Part shown: piece after piece, positions 50,831 through 62,985 of the stretch
Layout of the letters: each line of letters begins with the position of its first letter
How positions within the stretch are numbered: position 1 is the first letter of the stretch
NCBI GenBank assembly: GCA_008933995.1
Contig: WARS01000011.1
Location: forward strand, 6,969,016-7,033,015
Origin: Datnioides undecimradiatus
Taxonomy: Eukaryota > Chordata > Actinopteri > Lobotiformes > Datnioididae
Reading direction: 5' to 3'
Length of the DNA: 64,000 bases
Notes under the pieces: model-generated
The model's input: only the letters and a program-made list of their open reading frames with translations
Database searches by the model: none
Told to the model about the DNA's origin: nothing
Translations under genes and position numbers: made by a program

Positions 50831-51579
50831 ATGAGAGGTTGTAATGAAACGTAAGCATGCGTGCCTCTGTGTGAGTGTGTGCACGAGGGCGAATGTGTGC
50901 GATGCTCTTCTTCAGCGGCTCAGTGCATTTGATTTGGCAAGTATTTTCTCACTTGGCAATCAGGCCGGTAATAGAGAGGGCTGGTGTGACATGAGTGTGT
51001 TTTTCTCTTTGTCAGAAACAGAGAGGCAGTTTGGCATGTCAGCAGTGAGGTTTTTGTTTTGTATGCTCTGTACACACTTTTCTCCAAGCCATTACTCTAT
51101 TTACCCCCACAACTATACATAGCTACGCCAGGCCAGAGCTTTCATAACTTTAGTGTAACTTTTCTAAAATATAAATAATAATGAAAAAAAGATACTCCAC
51201 AAGCTCCCTAAAATGTGGTGCAATCCATGGAGCATTTGTACTGGACCAGTCAAACAGTCTCTGTCTTCTAAATGTGTGTGAATGTGGGCCCAGTGACAGC
51301 TCCGTCCCTCACCTGTCCCCCACAGCGCTATCTAGGGACCCCCCTCCCAGGCCCTCTCTGTAGGGAAGAGGGGAGACACCCCAGACACCTCCCCGCACTC
51401 AACTCCACTTCTGCCTTTGAACACTTCCTCTACTTCAATGGCAACTTGTCTAAAAAAGCTCCTGCACTCCGTTCCTCACACAGCCACTTATAAGAAAGAA
51501 TTCTCTCTTTCTCTCCTCTCTCACTAGCTCTCCATCTTCCTGCCTTCTCTCTCTTTCTCTGCTGGCACTTGTAATTATC

Positions 51580-51800
51580 TTATGCCTGGGAGACAGGTTT
51601 TAAGCAGAGGTGTCAGGCCAGGTGCTTCCTGACAGCTGGGGATGATTAGGAGAATTCTGGAGTTCTGTCACTGGTCTCCATGGTGCTCCCCACGGCGACC
51701 GGGATGCCTTGTTGTCACAGCAACAATAGCAGCTCTTAATTTGTTGACGGGGAGAAATTCATCAAGGCCTCGGTGGCTCTGCAACCCTAAACAACAGGCC
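51580..51800. promoter_or_regulatory. Candidate enhancer with an X-box-like RFX site
   Basis: GTTGTCACAGCAAC at 51711-51724 is a near-perfect inverted repeat of the RFX X-box type, and CAACAATAG (SOX core) overlaps its right end. The flanks contain GTAATTATCTTATGCC and TTAATTTGTTGACGG. The block is repeat-free and relatively CpG-rich for this flank. Confidence 0.4.
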
Positions 51801-52543
51801 CTCTGGGGGGTAGGAAGGCGCACCCAGGGACCAGGGACTGGGCTACTGACGGAGAGACAAAACTTCTGCAGCTCCTCCTGACTTTGCTCATCACATATTA
51901 TACACACTTCTACTACTCACTTTTTATTCATTGCCTTCTCTCTCGCTCTCTCGCTCTCTCCCTCCATTTTGCTGTTTCCTGATGCTTTCACTGCTTTTTG
52001 TAAAACTGTAAAACCATCTGTCCCACAAATTAACCTCCACCCATTTATTTCGCTTTCTGCAAACAGGCACACACAGACTGAGAAATGTAACTTTCATAGT
52101 TCATTAGAGCTCCGCTCACTGTCCTTGGCATTTCCCCAATGTCTATCTGCATCTATTTGTTTATTTATGTTGTAATGTATGTCTGGTCATGTCCTGTCAA
52201 GAGTATTAACAGCAGTGTGTGTTACTCCTTCAGAGTAATAACCTGTGCTTTCAGGACTACAAGAGGCCAGGGACTTACACACAGACACACGAGCCTCATA
52301 AATGTTAGAGTGGAGTCCCTTTGCTGTGACACACACACTGAGGCTAACGATTGAACCATAGGGCTGCTGGGATACAATGTAGCCCCAAACCACACGTACG
52401 CCGTCTGCACAGGTAGAGAATGTGGCCCACAGTGTCCGTCAACACAACTCTGTGAATTCAAGCATGGTAATAATATGAAACTCAACAGTAAACTTGCAAT
52501 TAAGTTTAAATATGTTATACAAATGGCCACTGGAAAACAACTA

Positions 52544-52583
52544 CAACAACAACAACAACAACAATAATAATAATAATAATAAT
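52544..52583. repeat. Compound (CAA)n(TAA)n trinucleotide repeat
   Basis: About seven CAA units pass directly into about six TAA units. The minus-strand open frame reading poly-Cys and poly-Tyr here is an artefact of this array. Confidence 0.93.
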
Positions 52584-53236
52584 ACAATATTTAATCTCAT
52601 ATTTACTTCGTTTTGGTGATCATTTCTATCAGGTACCATAGCAGTGCACTCACCAAAGTAATTAAAACACACCAGAAAATCCAAACAAGGCAAAGCAGAA
52701 GCAGTCAGATAGCAAAATGTTTAGCCAGATTGCTGAACCACTTTATTTTGGGGGGTGAATCTAAAAGTGAGTTCTGCCTGCAAAATCTGATTGATGTTTA
52801 CGCTGGACAGTTTGGGTTTGAGTTTCACCTTTGATTTTTGTTTAAAATAACTTTTAAAAGTTTGTCTAAAGCATGTTTGTCTGACACGTTTCTTTGGCTA
52901 TGTCACAGACTTCCCAGGTCTCATCAGTTAACTCTGTAACTGCAGTGATATTATTACTGATAGGAATGTTGCAGAAAACTGAAAAATTAAGTCTCAAGTT
53001 GCCCTTTATATGTAATCCAGCGTGACCCAGTGCAACCTCAGTTCTGTCCTATTCTTCATTTGTCAAACAAAGTCTTTATAGAGCAGCATATCACTATTCA
53101 CTGAACACACACAAACAGAAGGAGGAAAAAAACAGAAAGAAGTGGCCTGTCCAATTACGTCTAAGTGATCAGTGAGAGAGATTTTCAGTCCTCAGTTGGC
53201 TGTATGATGAACTCAGCAGGGTGAAGGGGAATAGAA

Positions 53237-53257
53237 ACACACACACACACACACACA
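53237..53257. repeat. (CA)n microsatellite
   Basis: Short perfect 21-base CA array. Confidence 0.9.
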
Positions 53258-56200
53258 AATGCTTTGTGGAGGCCCAGGGTGGCGAAGTGAGAGGGTCTAA
53301 TTGAGGGGAGATAATGAGTGAGTTTGGGCCTCCCCGCTGGCACCACCATGGATGCTCTCGCACCTCTCATCACGTCTCCATTCACTGGCAGAGACAAGGT
53401 GCTCAACATGCAAAGGAACCTCTTAATGTTGCTGCTATTGATTTGCCATCATGAAAGGCCCGAAATTAATATTGATTCAAAAACATCCACATGATGAATT
53501 TATCATGTGCTAGGTCTGCTGGATGCATCTTAAATGCATCGAGAGAGAATGAGATGAGATGGACATGGAGGAAAGCAGCACGGACGAGCTCTTCTTTGCA
53601 CTTCCTGTACATAGTGACATTTTGAGGGAGAGGGGCTACACTTTGAGAAGTAAAGAAGAAAAAAACACAAGTTAAGAGGGAAAGTTAAGTAAAATGCTGA
53701 TATCGGCAGAAGAGGCTTCGTTGTGAGCATTGTTCATACGCTTTCTTGCAAATACAGAAAAGAGGAATACTAGAGGGGAATAGGAGCTAATTAAAACTAA
53801 GATCAAAGCCTCCCTCTAAGTGTTTTTCCTCGACACATCCGGGAAAACTCAAAACACTGCTTTTATTTTTCTGCCACCTCAGATATTTCATTTTGGGAAA
53901 AAAGACAAATACAGTGAACTTTCTTTGAGTACATATTGTTAACTAATTATCCCATTCAGTTTGCTTACATGACCTCCTAAAAAAAGAGGGTGTCAGTCGT
54001 GGTTTGTTCGCTGTGATAATCAGTGCTCATTCGTGACCTTCCTGCACACGCCTGGAACCTTTTTACAACCAAGATCGCCCCGGATCCTGATTTAATTTCT
54101 CTTCATAAACGATCTTGTCTTAATCCAGCACCAAGCAATTAAGAATGGAGTCTTCGCCTCCATTAACATTTCAATTAATTTTCCAGCATGATGAGTGTGT
54201 GTCTGAGTGTGTGTCTGGAGCCCATGGGTACTGATAGATCCCCTGTAGCTCTGCAAGGATTACACCCCTAATCTACACTGTCACTCTGAATGAGCCCATA
54301 GACACACACTGCACTGAGGGGTGTGGGAGCTGTCAGGTCCTGTTATTGCAGATGGTATAGCTTCCACACACACATACACGCACATACCCACAGACCCCTC
54401 ACCCCCAATGGATTCTGACAAAGTTTACATACTGTATGTATGGCTCCTATAAGGTTTCCTGTCCTCAGAGAGTTTTTACCTCATCAGTAACTCCTGGTTA
54501 CCGTCCCAGATTTGGGATCATGGTTATTTGTCTTGCTAATAGTATTAGGTAAGAAAATTAGGCTATGAATTGAGCCTATATATGTCATAAAAATTTATAT
54601 CAATGTCAATGACAAATGTGACATTTTTGCACATTTTATGTGGGCTTATCCATTTTGTGTTGGTTCAAAGTGAATCCACAGTTACAACTTTATTATCAAT
54701 ATATATGTCTGATATTTTTTCAATTGGCTGATTAATTGCTTTGTCTATTAAATGTGATTCATAAAAAAGTAAAAAACTGTCATCATAATTTACAGAGGTC
54801 AAGTTCTTTGTCTCCTGACTCTCATCAAAATGCCAGTCTCACAGCTATCTAATATAATAGAATGATTAAAAAAAGAGAGAGAAACAGAGAAATCCTGAGA
54901 TTTGAGAGGCTGAAGCAATGAATATTTAGCACGTTTCTTAATAATTAACTGAAATGACCTAAAGGGGTAATCAAGCGATTTGATGTTACATTTTTCTAAT
55001 GCTGAGAGACCTGTGACAGACAACTATAAAAAGAACAGTCTGACTTTTAGTCTCTGGTACAATTATCAATTATCTCTCACAATGCAACCATGTTTTGTCA
55101 GATGCTTCCTGCCAGGTGAAAGGCCACATTTTTCAAACCCATCTTGTAATGACTCTATGTTGAATTGTCTCTCTGCCCAAGATCCACAGAAGACATCATA
55201 CCACTGTTTTCACAGTACTATTATCATTCCAACCTTCAAGTGTAAAATTGGTGGAGCCATCCTTAAGTTAATTATCATAATTATATTTTATTCATTTTTT
55301 CTGATTAATCAATTTAATATTTAAATGATACAACTGACGGTTGAGAAATTAAAGAAATTTCAATCTGAGATTGTAATCTAGTAATTAAATTTGAATTATT
55401 CCTTTCTGAAATCATTAATGGAACCTTGATCTCTTATCCACAAAAAGCACCACTGTCAGTGTGAAAACTGCTGCAGTGACAGTCTACTGCTACTACTGTG
55501 TCCTGTGTTGAATGAATTTTGCACAATACACAAAATGTAACACAGCTTCTCTATTTTCTGATTTATGTCAGGTTTTTGGAAAGAAAGAATTATTTCTGTG
55601 CTCTGTCACTGCCTCTGAAATATTGTATTCCAAACTGCTTCCTGGTACAGACTCAGAGTTACAAAGTCTGGTCTCAGATCCAGTGAAGTTAAGTAAAGGT
55701 TCTTCAGATCTTTAAGTTCCTCCATAAGTGAAAGCTTGGGACCACATGTAGGATCCAGGCTGAACTGCAGCATCACTATCATTCTATGGGTATGTAGAGG
55801 TCACATTCATCCCGTGATGCTCTCTGGTCCAATAGGAAGTGACATTATTACCTGGTCCTCTCTGGATTGTAAGTGATTGAGCTGCGCTGTAATGTGACAC
55901 TGTATTGAGTTAGACTCAGATAGGTCACACCAACCCTTCCCTCCTCATCAGCCTCACCAGGCCTTAAAAACAGCCTGCTCACCCCAATCAATGACCCTTA
56001 TATACATACATTTGCATACTAACCTAATGGATCTTTACCTTGATCAGACCTGACCAGCACATGGACATTTGGCTGTATATCAAGAGCTTACTTTGTCACA
56101 GGCACCAGCAGATGACATGTCATTGCACAACATAAAGTGAGACTTGACTCAGATTGGTTTTAGCCTATGTGCAGTGTGTAAGTTTAAAAGTCTGACATGA

Positions 56201-56691
56201 GTTGTTGCTTCTGTTAATGTTACCAAATAGGCGTTTAAAGTGTCTTTTTATAGTTTTTAATTGCTATTTTTACTCCCAGAATGACATTTTACTGTCATAT
56301 AAAGCCCACAAAGAACCATAGGCCCAAGAGGAACCAAAGCACAACCAAGAACTTAATCTGAATTCCATAACTGAGGTTACATGAACATGTTACCAAGGTC
56401 AAACAGACATTTCTATGCAGACGTCTTTAAATGTGACACCAGGGTTAAGGTCATCTCACAAAGATCAGATATTTTCTTTGGGGGTAAAAAAAATATACAA
56501 ATATTTCATAGTCATATAAAGCTGAATATGCAGTGAAGTCAGGCTTTTATATGATCAACAGGTTTGTGAAATATGGGATTAATTAGCAAAGAGCCTTGAA
56601 AATGTGTCTTTTTAAAAGTGAGATTTTTACACAAACCCATGGCAGCATAATATTATTATCTCAGTTGTTACAATTTATGTAAGCATTTCTT

Positions 56692-56851
56692 CTTTCTTTA
56701 TTTATTTTTTATAGTGACAGCTGCAGAGATACAGAAAAGACAGTGGACTGACAGACGGGATGACATGCAGTATAGGGCTCGAGCTGGAATTGATAAGGAC
56801 TCAGCTTTAGTATAAGGGACGAGCTCTAGTAGGTGAGCTACAGGGACACCC
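56692..56851 (-). mobile_element. Degraded tRNA-derived SINE
   Basis: Read on the minus strand it begins GGTGTCCCTGTAGCTCACCT, a tRNA-like 5' end with a box-A-type TAGCTCA...CTAGAG. It continues through a GCTGAGTCCTTA segment to a decayed box B region (ATCAATTCCAGCTCGAGC), then TGCATGTCATCCCGTCTGTC and an AT-rich tail AAAAAATAAATAAAGAAAG. This order matches the tRNA-related SINE family widespread in percomorph fish. Box B is no longer functional-looking. No target duplication is evident. Confidence 0.7.
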
Positions 56852-58620
56852 TCATACAGTATATTTATAATAATACTGTTATGCGGCAAAAGGACTGGGT
56901 TACTGCAGAAAATTTAAAATATGACATATCTTGATGTCTTTGCATTTTGCATTGGTGGGTAACAGCTAGTCAGTTGTATCCTCTCATGAGTAATGCAAAC
57001 TCTGCAAACTCTTCCTGTAGCCACCCTAATCTACAAAGTTGTGTTAAGATTAAGTTAAGACTGGACAGATTGCCAGTGATGCTGGCTTTAAATCACTACC
57101 TGCAGAAGAACTGCATACAAGGCTTTTTTGACGTCACAGTAGAAACATAAATACTGGCATAAATAATAAGATTAATGTTCCATTTAGCTGCTTCTGTTTT
57201 AGGATCCTGCTATGATGCATACTGGCTCACTGTCACAGCCATCATTAATGTAACTAATGACAGCTAACTGCTTTGGCCTAGCAGCCCTGATTCAGATTTC
57301 TATCCATCGATCCATTTCCGGTACTCTCTCATGTGTGACCCTTTGAAAATGGTCTCTGCTTCCTGCTTCATATATCCATGAAGGCTGTACTTTGTGTGGC
57401 AAAAATATAATGCTACCTGCGATTGTTTTCACACAGACTCAGGATTTTATCTTTACTTTTCTTCTCCATATTTCTCAATATCCCTCGGTCTTTCTCTGAT
57501 CTCACAAAATCACTATTACAGAGAGAGAACGAGTGAGAGAGAAAGCCACTAAACTCCTGCCAAGTATCCTCCTCAGGGCAGGCTTAAACGGGTCTGTGGC
57601 AGTCCATTTATTTATCAGTGGCTAAATTCAATAAAACGGCCCATATATGAAAGAGGGGAAATAGCAGTGCTGTCTGACCAGAGGATTTATCACAGCTGGG
57701 AAACACGTTGTTGCTCTTATCTCTCCTACACTGCACTATTCTTTCACTGCTGATGACGTATAGCTCTCTCTACGTCCACCTACAGTGACAGGCTGGAAGA
57801 TGGCTTGGCTGGAAGACAGAACATTGACTGTATATACTGTATACAGACACTGCAGAACTGAAGGTTTACAACAACTTATTTATTGATTTATCATCCTTTA
57901 TTTATTCATTTTACGAAAGCCCACTAAACATGATCCTTTTTAAGCTCCATGCTTTTTTTTTTAGTTTTAATAAGTACAGCTAAATAGTTTAATGACAAGA
58001 TAAAGTTTAATAAATTCAATGCTGAAATATATGTAATGAAGAATTTGTCATATTAAACCTTTAAAGTATGATTCAACATACACCTATTCTCTTTCTTGCT
58101 GATAAGAAGACTGATACATAATACAGGAGAAGAAAACGCAGCTAACATGGCTCTATTTACTGTCCAGATGTAAAAGTGGCATTGGTCAAGCTTATATAAA
58201 TTTTCATTTCTTTAAATATTTAAAGAATTAAAGCAGAGCACATTTGAATGTAAAGTTTGTAGCAAAAGAATGTAGCACAAACAGGCTTAATTCAGAGACA
58301 ACAAGCCGATTGAATCAACAATTCACTTTTTTGTTTTTATCTCCACATCACAAGTTAATATTAGATGTTTTGTCCTATATTAAAATTTTCTGACTGGATT
58401 TGCTTTGCAAATGTTGGCTTGAGGCAAAATATCAAGTCACTGCTGTGGAGTTTGTGTGAAAGTACCAACTCTAAACATTTATATGTGCACACAAATGAAC
58501 ATATGCCACACACTCTCACCATCACCCAGGTTAAACGCTCTTTAACACTCACTCACAAGTTTGAACACAACAATAACTGCAACTTACAGCCGTTATGACA
58601 CTATTTACTTGAGCAGTTTT

Positions 58621-58621
<1 letters not shown>

Positions 58622-58660
<39 letters not shown>
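58622..58660. repeat. (CA)n microsatellite
   Basis: Perfect 39-base CA array. Confidence 0.95.
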
Positions 58661-58663
<3 letters not shown>

Positions 58664-58882
58664 CGCACACTTGACCCTCACTGAGTGAAAACCAGGAGAT
58701 GTTTACAGCTAACAATGTGGGAAGCCTCATTGGACACTTGGTGATTAAATGAGCAGGGCAGGTCAACAGCGCATTCCCCTGTCACTCAACTGATGGCAGA
58801 TTAGTAGTCTGAGTGGCAGCCATCAACTGCCATTTCTGCAGGTGTGTGCATGTACACGCACACACAAACACACACGCACAAA

Positions 58883-58886
<4 letters not shown>

Positions 58887-58922
<36 letters not shown>
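58887..58922. repeat. (AC)18 microsatellite
   Basis: Perfect 36-base array preceded by imperfect CA-rich sequence from about 58856. Confidence 0.95.
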
Positions 58923-58926
<4 letters not shown>

Positions 58927-59077
58927 GTGTCAGCAGGTGGATCTCTTTTGACATGTCTGGCTACAGGTCTGGCTGTTCCAGTCCTGTCTCTCTGTCTAAG
59001 CCACACACCAAATCCTGAATCCTGGTTGCTTGTATAGCTGTTGGTGCCATGTGCACACACCATTTCTCCTCTTGCCT

Positions 59078-59105
59078 CAGACAGACAGACAGACAGACAG
59101 ACAGA
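59078..59105. repeat. (CAGA)7 tetranucleotide repeat
   Basis: Seven perfect CAGA units, followed by decayed copies (TGGACAGACTGAATGACAC). Confidence 0.95.
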
Positions 59106-59197
59106 TGGACAGACTGAATGACACTTGGACAGATCCAAGTCCCCAAAGGGCAGCTGGAGTCAGTCTGATTAGGCTCACTTATGGCTGTATGCAGCCG

Positions 59198-59198
59198 C

Positions 59199-59234
<36 letters not shown>

Positions 59235-59248
59235 TACACACACACACA

Positions 59249-59315
<67 letters not shown>
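59198..59315. repeat. Higher-order (CA)n array with TTACA/CTACA interruptions
   Basis: Four CA blocks are separated by ATTACA, ACTACA and ATTACA, giving a roughly 118-base array. The repeated interruption suggests expansion by duplication of larger segments rather than only by slippage of two bases. Confidence 0.93.
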
Positions 59316-59317
<2 letters not shown>

Positions 59318-61139
59318 GAATTAAACCTGTGCAACCTCACGCACATATTTTCCAAAATAATGGTTAAACATTTTTGCATCAATATTATGTATGTATTTAA
59401 ACTGAGCTGATTATTAAGGCAGATGTGTGCATAGACTAACTCATTTTAAATTCTGTTTCAATAATACACAGGCATTTATTTTTTAATGGATTTTTTTATT
59501 TTTTGTTAATACACCAAATTGCTCCGCATGTCACAATCAATGAAAGCCACGTCACACTAGTAATTAAGTACATAATAACTTCCAAATGTATGTTGATAAA
59601 TGTTTATAGAGAGGCAATGTGATCCCAGATCATTTAATTAAGATCTATTATTTAGTGTCTTTTATCCCTTTATTTTTACATGAATCAATAAAGAAAATGA
59701 AGAGATTTAGATAGTGTACACATGCTTATAAGAAAATAATGCTCCCCTAATTTACTTCCACCACGTATTCACTCAATCTATGTCTCTCCCTCTCTCTCAC
59801 ACACACACACCCCCACACACACAGTTACCATAATTTGATCTCACACAATTTTACCCAGCAACCATGTCACTATCTATGTGAAATCCAAAAGAATTCACAG
59901 CTCAGGCATGCAGCGACCTCACACGTAGTCTCTGCTTTGTTAAACCAGACTTTGCAATTATTAGTACATTTCAGGAAAGGGGCCATTACGACCAAGATGG
60001 CCCAAGCTCAGAACACTGCCAGCCATCACGTTATCTGTGTCAAATCACCAGATATTAGTTGAATGGGAGCTGTTACAGCCATCAAACTGTGCTTTTTTGT
60101 CCCTAAATGTTCTAGTGTGCCGTTGATCTATGGTGAATGATGTGAAGTTATATGAGTTAGTGGTATGGAGCAGTCTTTATGCCTTGAGATGGGACTGCTG
60201 AACGTTTATTGATTGACAGTTAACTTGGGTTAAGGTTACTTCCTGCTCAAATAATTCATCTGATTGGCTTAAAGATGAGACGGCAGAATGGGTCAGTGAG
60301 TTCAAAGGTCTCAGTCAGAGACCAGGGTGGATTATTCCACTAGATTTTTTTTTTTTTTTTTTTTACACGAGTACATCATCAGGTTAGCAAGATATACTAG
60401 AGACTAAATATGCATATTTTCATTAATTTGGTAAAGGGCTGTTAATGTGATGCCCTCAAAGACTGATTGTGAAATGAATTAATCACATCTGAGTCTACAT
60501 AAAATTAAAATTTATACTGATGAAAAATACAAAAGTATGCCTGGAGAATTTTGCAACAAATGTAAACATGTTGGAAACAGAACTGTGTAGCTCTACAATA
60601 AAACGTCAGTGCAACAAGTGCCATGAGAGATCTGCCATCAGTGTGCAGCAACAGCATAATTTAGAACATGGCATTTCATGTTGCAGTTTTTAAAACTTAA
60701 CACATTTTCGCTAATTCTAAAAAAAATACAAACTGATTTTAAGAAATTCTTAAAAAAAGAAACGAACATTACAAATGTCCTAAGATGTATTTATACCACA
60801 ACAGTTTGGTTGTGGTTACGTAGACTGGGTTAAACAACAAGGTCTTTCATACATTTTCGCAGCTCTTAAAGACACTGTGTGATGCAGTGCTGCAATATTG
60901 TTCTGATATTATACATATTATATGGAAAATAAATCCTCCTCGCTTTTTATAAAGTAAAAAAAGGAAACACACCCACACCCACGCTGCAAAAGTTCCCCTT
61001 TCTCCATGGATGCATTCCCATGGTAGTTTGCACAAACCCCTCAGGCAAAGCTTTATCCCCGAGCGAACATGCTGGAAAGCCTCTGAGTACCCCAATGATC
61101 AAAGTCGCCCATTTGTTTGAACACACTGAGACAGAGTCA

Positions 61140-61245
61140 TTAGAAATGCATATTACACGACAGCTATTGCATATTAACACAGTCAGGCAGCCAATTAATC
61201 ATTAGCTCATCAATATCTCATTTGCATGAAATTATTCTCTTTTAA
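61140..61245. promoter_or_regulatory. Candidate enhancer with octamer and homeodomain cores
   Basis: It contains AATGCATATTACACG, TTGCATATTAACAC, CCAATTAATCATTAGCTCAT and the exact octamer ATTTGCAT at 61220-61227. It is repeat-free. Motifs are read directly; function is inferred. Confidence 0.35.
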
Positions 61246-61331
61246 GAGCCTGTGTCTGAGGTGACGGGGTGAGCTCATCGATAATGCTAATGTCCCTGTG
61301 GGCCTGGGAGAGGAAGGGGGTGGGGGAATGC

Positions 61332-61345
61332 GGGGGGGGGGGGGG
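61332..61345. repeat. Poly-G tract (14 G)
   Basis: Homopolymer of 14 G within a wider G-rich stretch from about 61309; length is prone to sequencing error. Confidence 0.85.
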
Positions 61346-61503
61346 TTACCTTGTTCAAGTGTTCAACTCCCACTTTAAAAACCATGTGGAGAGAATTAGA
61401 ATGTATATCAGCTGGAGGAGTTTTATATCAATGAGTGTAGGAGACTTTCCACAAAAATGCTTGGCTCAGATGAACGTGTGGGAGTGAGACATGTTTGGCC
61501 CAT

Positions 61504-61543
61504 ACACACACACACACGCACACACACACACACATATATATAT
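61504..61543. repeat. (CA)n(TA)n compound microsatellite
   Basis: An imperfect CA array passes into a short TA array. Confidence 0.9.
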
Positions 61544-62634
61544 ACATACATGCATTCAGACATGCACACTTACGCTATTGGCAAGGCCAGAGTGACTGGA
61601 GTGTCTCAAGGTCGCCTAAGGCTCAGGGCTCTTATAGATTAAAGCTACGTTGTGTATGTGCCCTGGCCACACCTTGCTGTGTGTTGGCGTGTGTGTTGCA
61701 GGGCTGGTAGATGGAAATGGCAGCACTGGGAGTGATTCTGTCACCCTTCCCTAAAGAGCAAGGTGAGATGTGCCATGCTTGTTATCCATCAAGACATCGA
61801 TTCCTCAGATGGAATATAGGAAAAAGGAGAGAGGGGTTTAAACTCAACAAGAAAAGACATCAGAATTACTTGTTAGCCAATTTGTTTAACGATGAAGCAG
61901 ACAGTAATTCAAATGAACATCTTTATTACAAAGTCATCCCTTATAGTTCTGTGTCATATTTAATTAAAAATACTTATTTGCCCATGATCACCAATGATTA
62001 ACCTAGCCTCCCAACTAAGCATACTTTAACTTTAATGCCTGATTAAAACAGAAAAGTAAAGAAAAGGGAAATGCTGTGGACTAAATCATAAAACATCTCC
62101 TGAGCCCTTCATGGCTTCTCCATCTGCTGGTAAGGACAGTGTGACATTTTTGACAAAGTGTTAATACAATCAAAGTTTCAAGAAATAACTTTGGTAAACT
62201 GATGTTTTTAGTGAATCTACTGTAAAAATATTGAGGAAAAGTGATTCAATGTGGCTCAGTAACATCTGTGATTTGTCAAAAGTTAGGATGCCTCTTCATG
62301 TGAATCTCACCTCCTGTCCTGCTCCACTTTTTTCTCTGTTTCTCCTTTCCGCCCTCATCTCCTCTGTGGCTCAGGGAGGTGATACAGGTACTCTCAGCTG
62401 ATTACCAAACATGAAAAGGTTTTCCAAAGTTCAAGACTTTTCATTGATTCCCGACCCCCTTCTCCTTCTGTTCACTCACTGCCTCTTCTCTCCCCCTCAT
62501 TGTCAATCCTCCTGCCTCTCCCCTCCCTTACATTTGTCTCTTACCCTATTCCCTTTTTACCAGCACCAAAACCTGCCCATGACACCCATGTTAAGCGCAG
62601 TACGCATAGCACAGCACTGCCAATTGCTATAATT

Positions 62635-62657
62635 GTGTGTGTGTGTGTGTGTGTGTG
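62635..62657. repeat. (GT)n microsatellite
   Basis: Perfect 23-base GT array with imperfect GT sequence following. Confidence 0.92.
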
Positions 62658-62935
62658 CGTCTGTGTGTGAACACGTGTCTGTCTATTCAAGTGTTTGTGT
62701 TTGAGGATACACTTGAGGCTTAATTAGAGCTGTTATAGCTGCAAAGGGAGTGGTATAATGGCACATAATGAAAAATGACAAATTTCCTCTCCAATAAAAG
62801 CGAAATTGATTAATGAAAAGCACTTTGAGATAGAAGAGGTAAAGCGTTGTTGGATATAAAAGATGATGTATTAATCCTCTGCCGTTACAGATGGTTCAAC
62901 CCTCCTGACAACTGCTATTCTGTCGAGACACTGTT

Positions 62936-62985
62936 AGCATGCATAATTATGCTAATTAAGACCTAATTAAGTACTAATTCTTTAG
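62936..62985. promoter_or_regulatory. Phased homeodomain-site array
   Basis: A perfect 12-base palindrome GCATAATTATGC (62941-62952) with a TAATTA core overlaps by its last base a CTAATTAAG unit starting at 62952. That unit recurs at 62963 and, as CTAATTC, at 62974. The three copies are exactly 11 bases apart, about one helical turn. No other part of the window shows this arrangement. Confidence 0.45.

Larger units (their letters stand above)
45445..51580. other. Gene-free 5' flank of maf, 45.4-51.6 kb
   Basis: No convincing exon. It includes CA-rich sequence near 47345-47450 and CT-rich sequence near 49340-49370. The 131-codon frame at 47965-48360 has no domain I know. Complex repeat-free blocks lie at 45650-45770, 49050-49320 and 50540-50830. 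AT-rich 48720-49000 and 49500-50300 show nothing named. Confidence 0.6.
51800..56690. other. Gene-free 5' flank of maf, 51.8-56.7 kb
   Basis: No convincing exon. It holds CT-rich sequence near 51940-51962, the CAA/TAA array at 52544-52583 and (CA)n 53237-53257. Complex repeat-free stretches at 53430-53520, 54100-54200 and 55740-55950 could be regulatory. AT-rich 54540-55480 shows nothing I can name. Confidence 0.6.

Noticed and set aside
52222..52587. Poly-Tyr/poly-Cys minus-strand ORF
   Set aside because: Direct translation of the CAA/TAA trinucleotide array.
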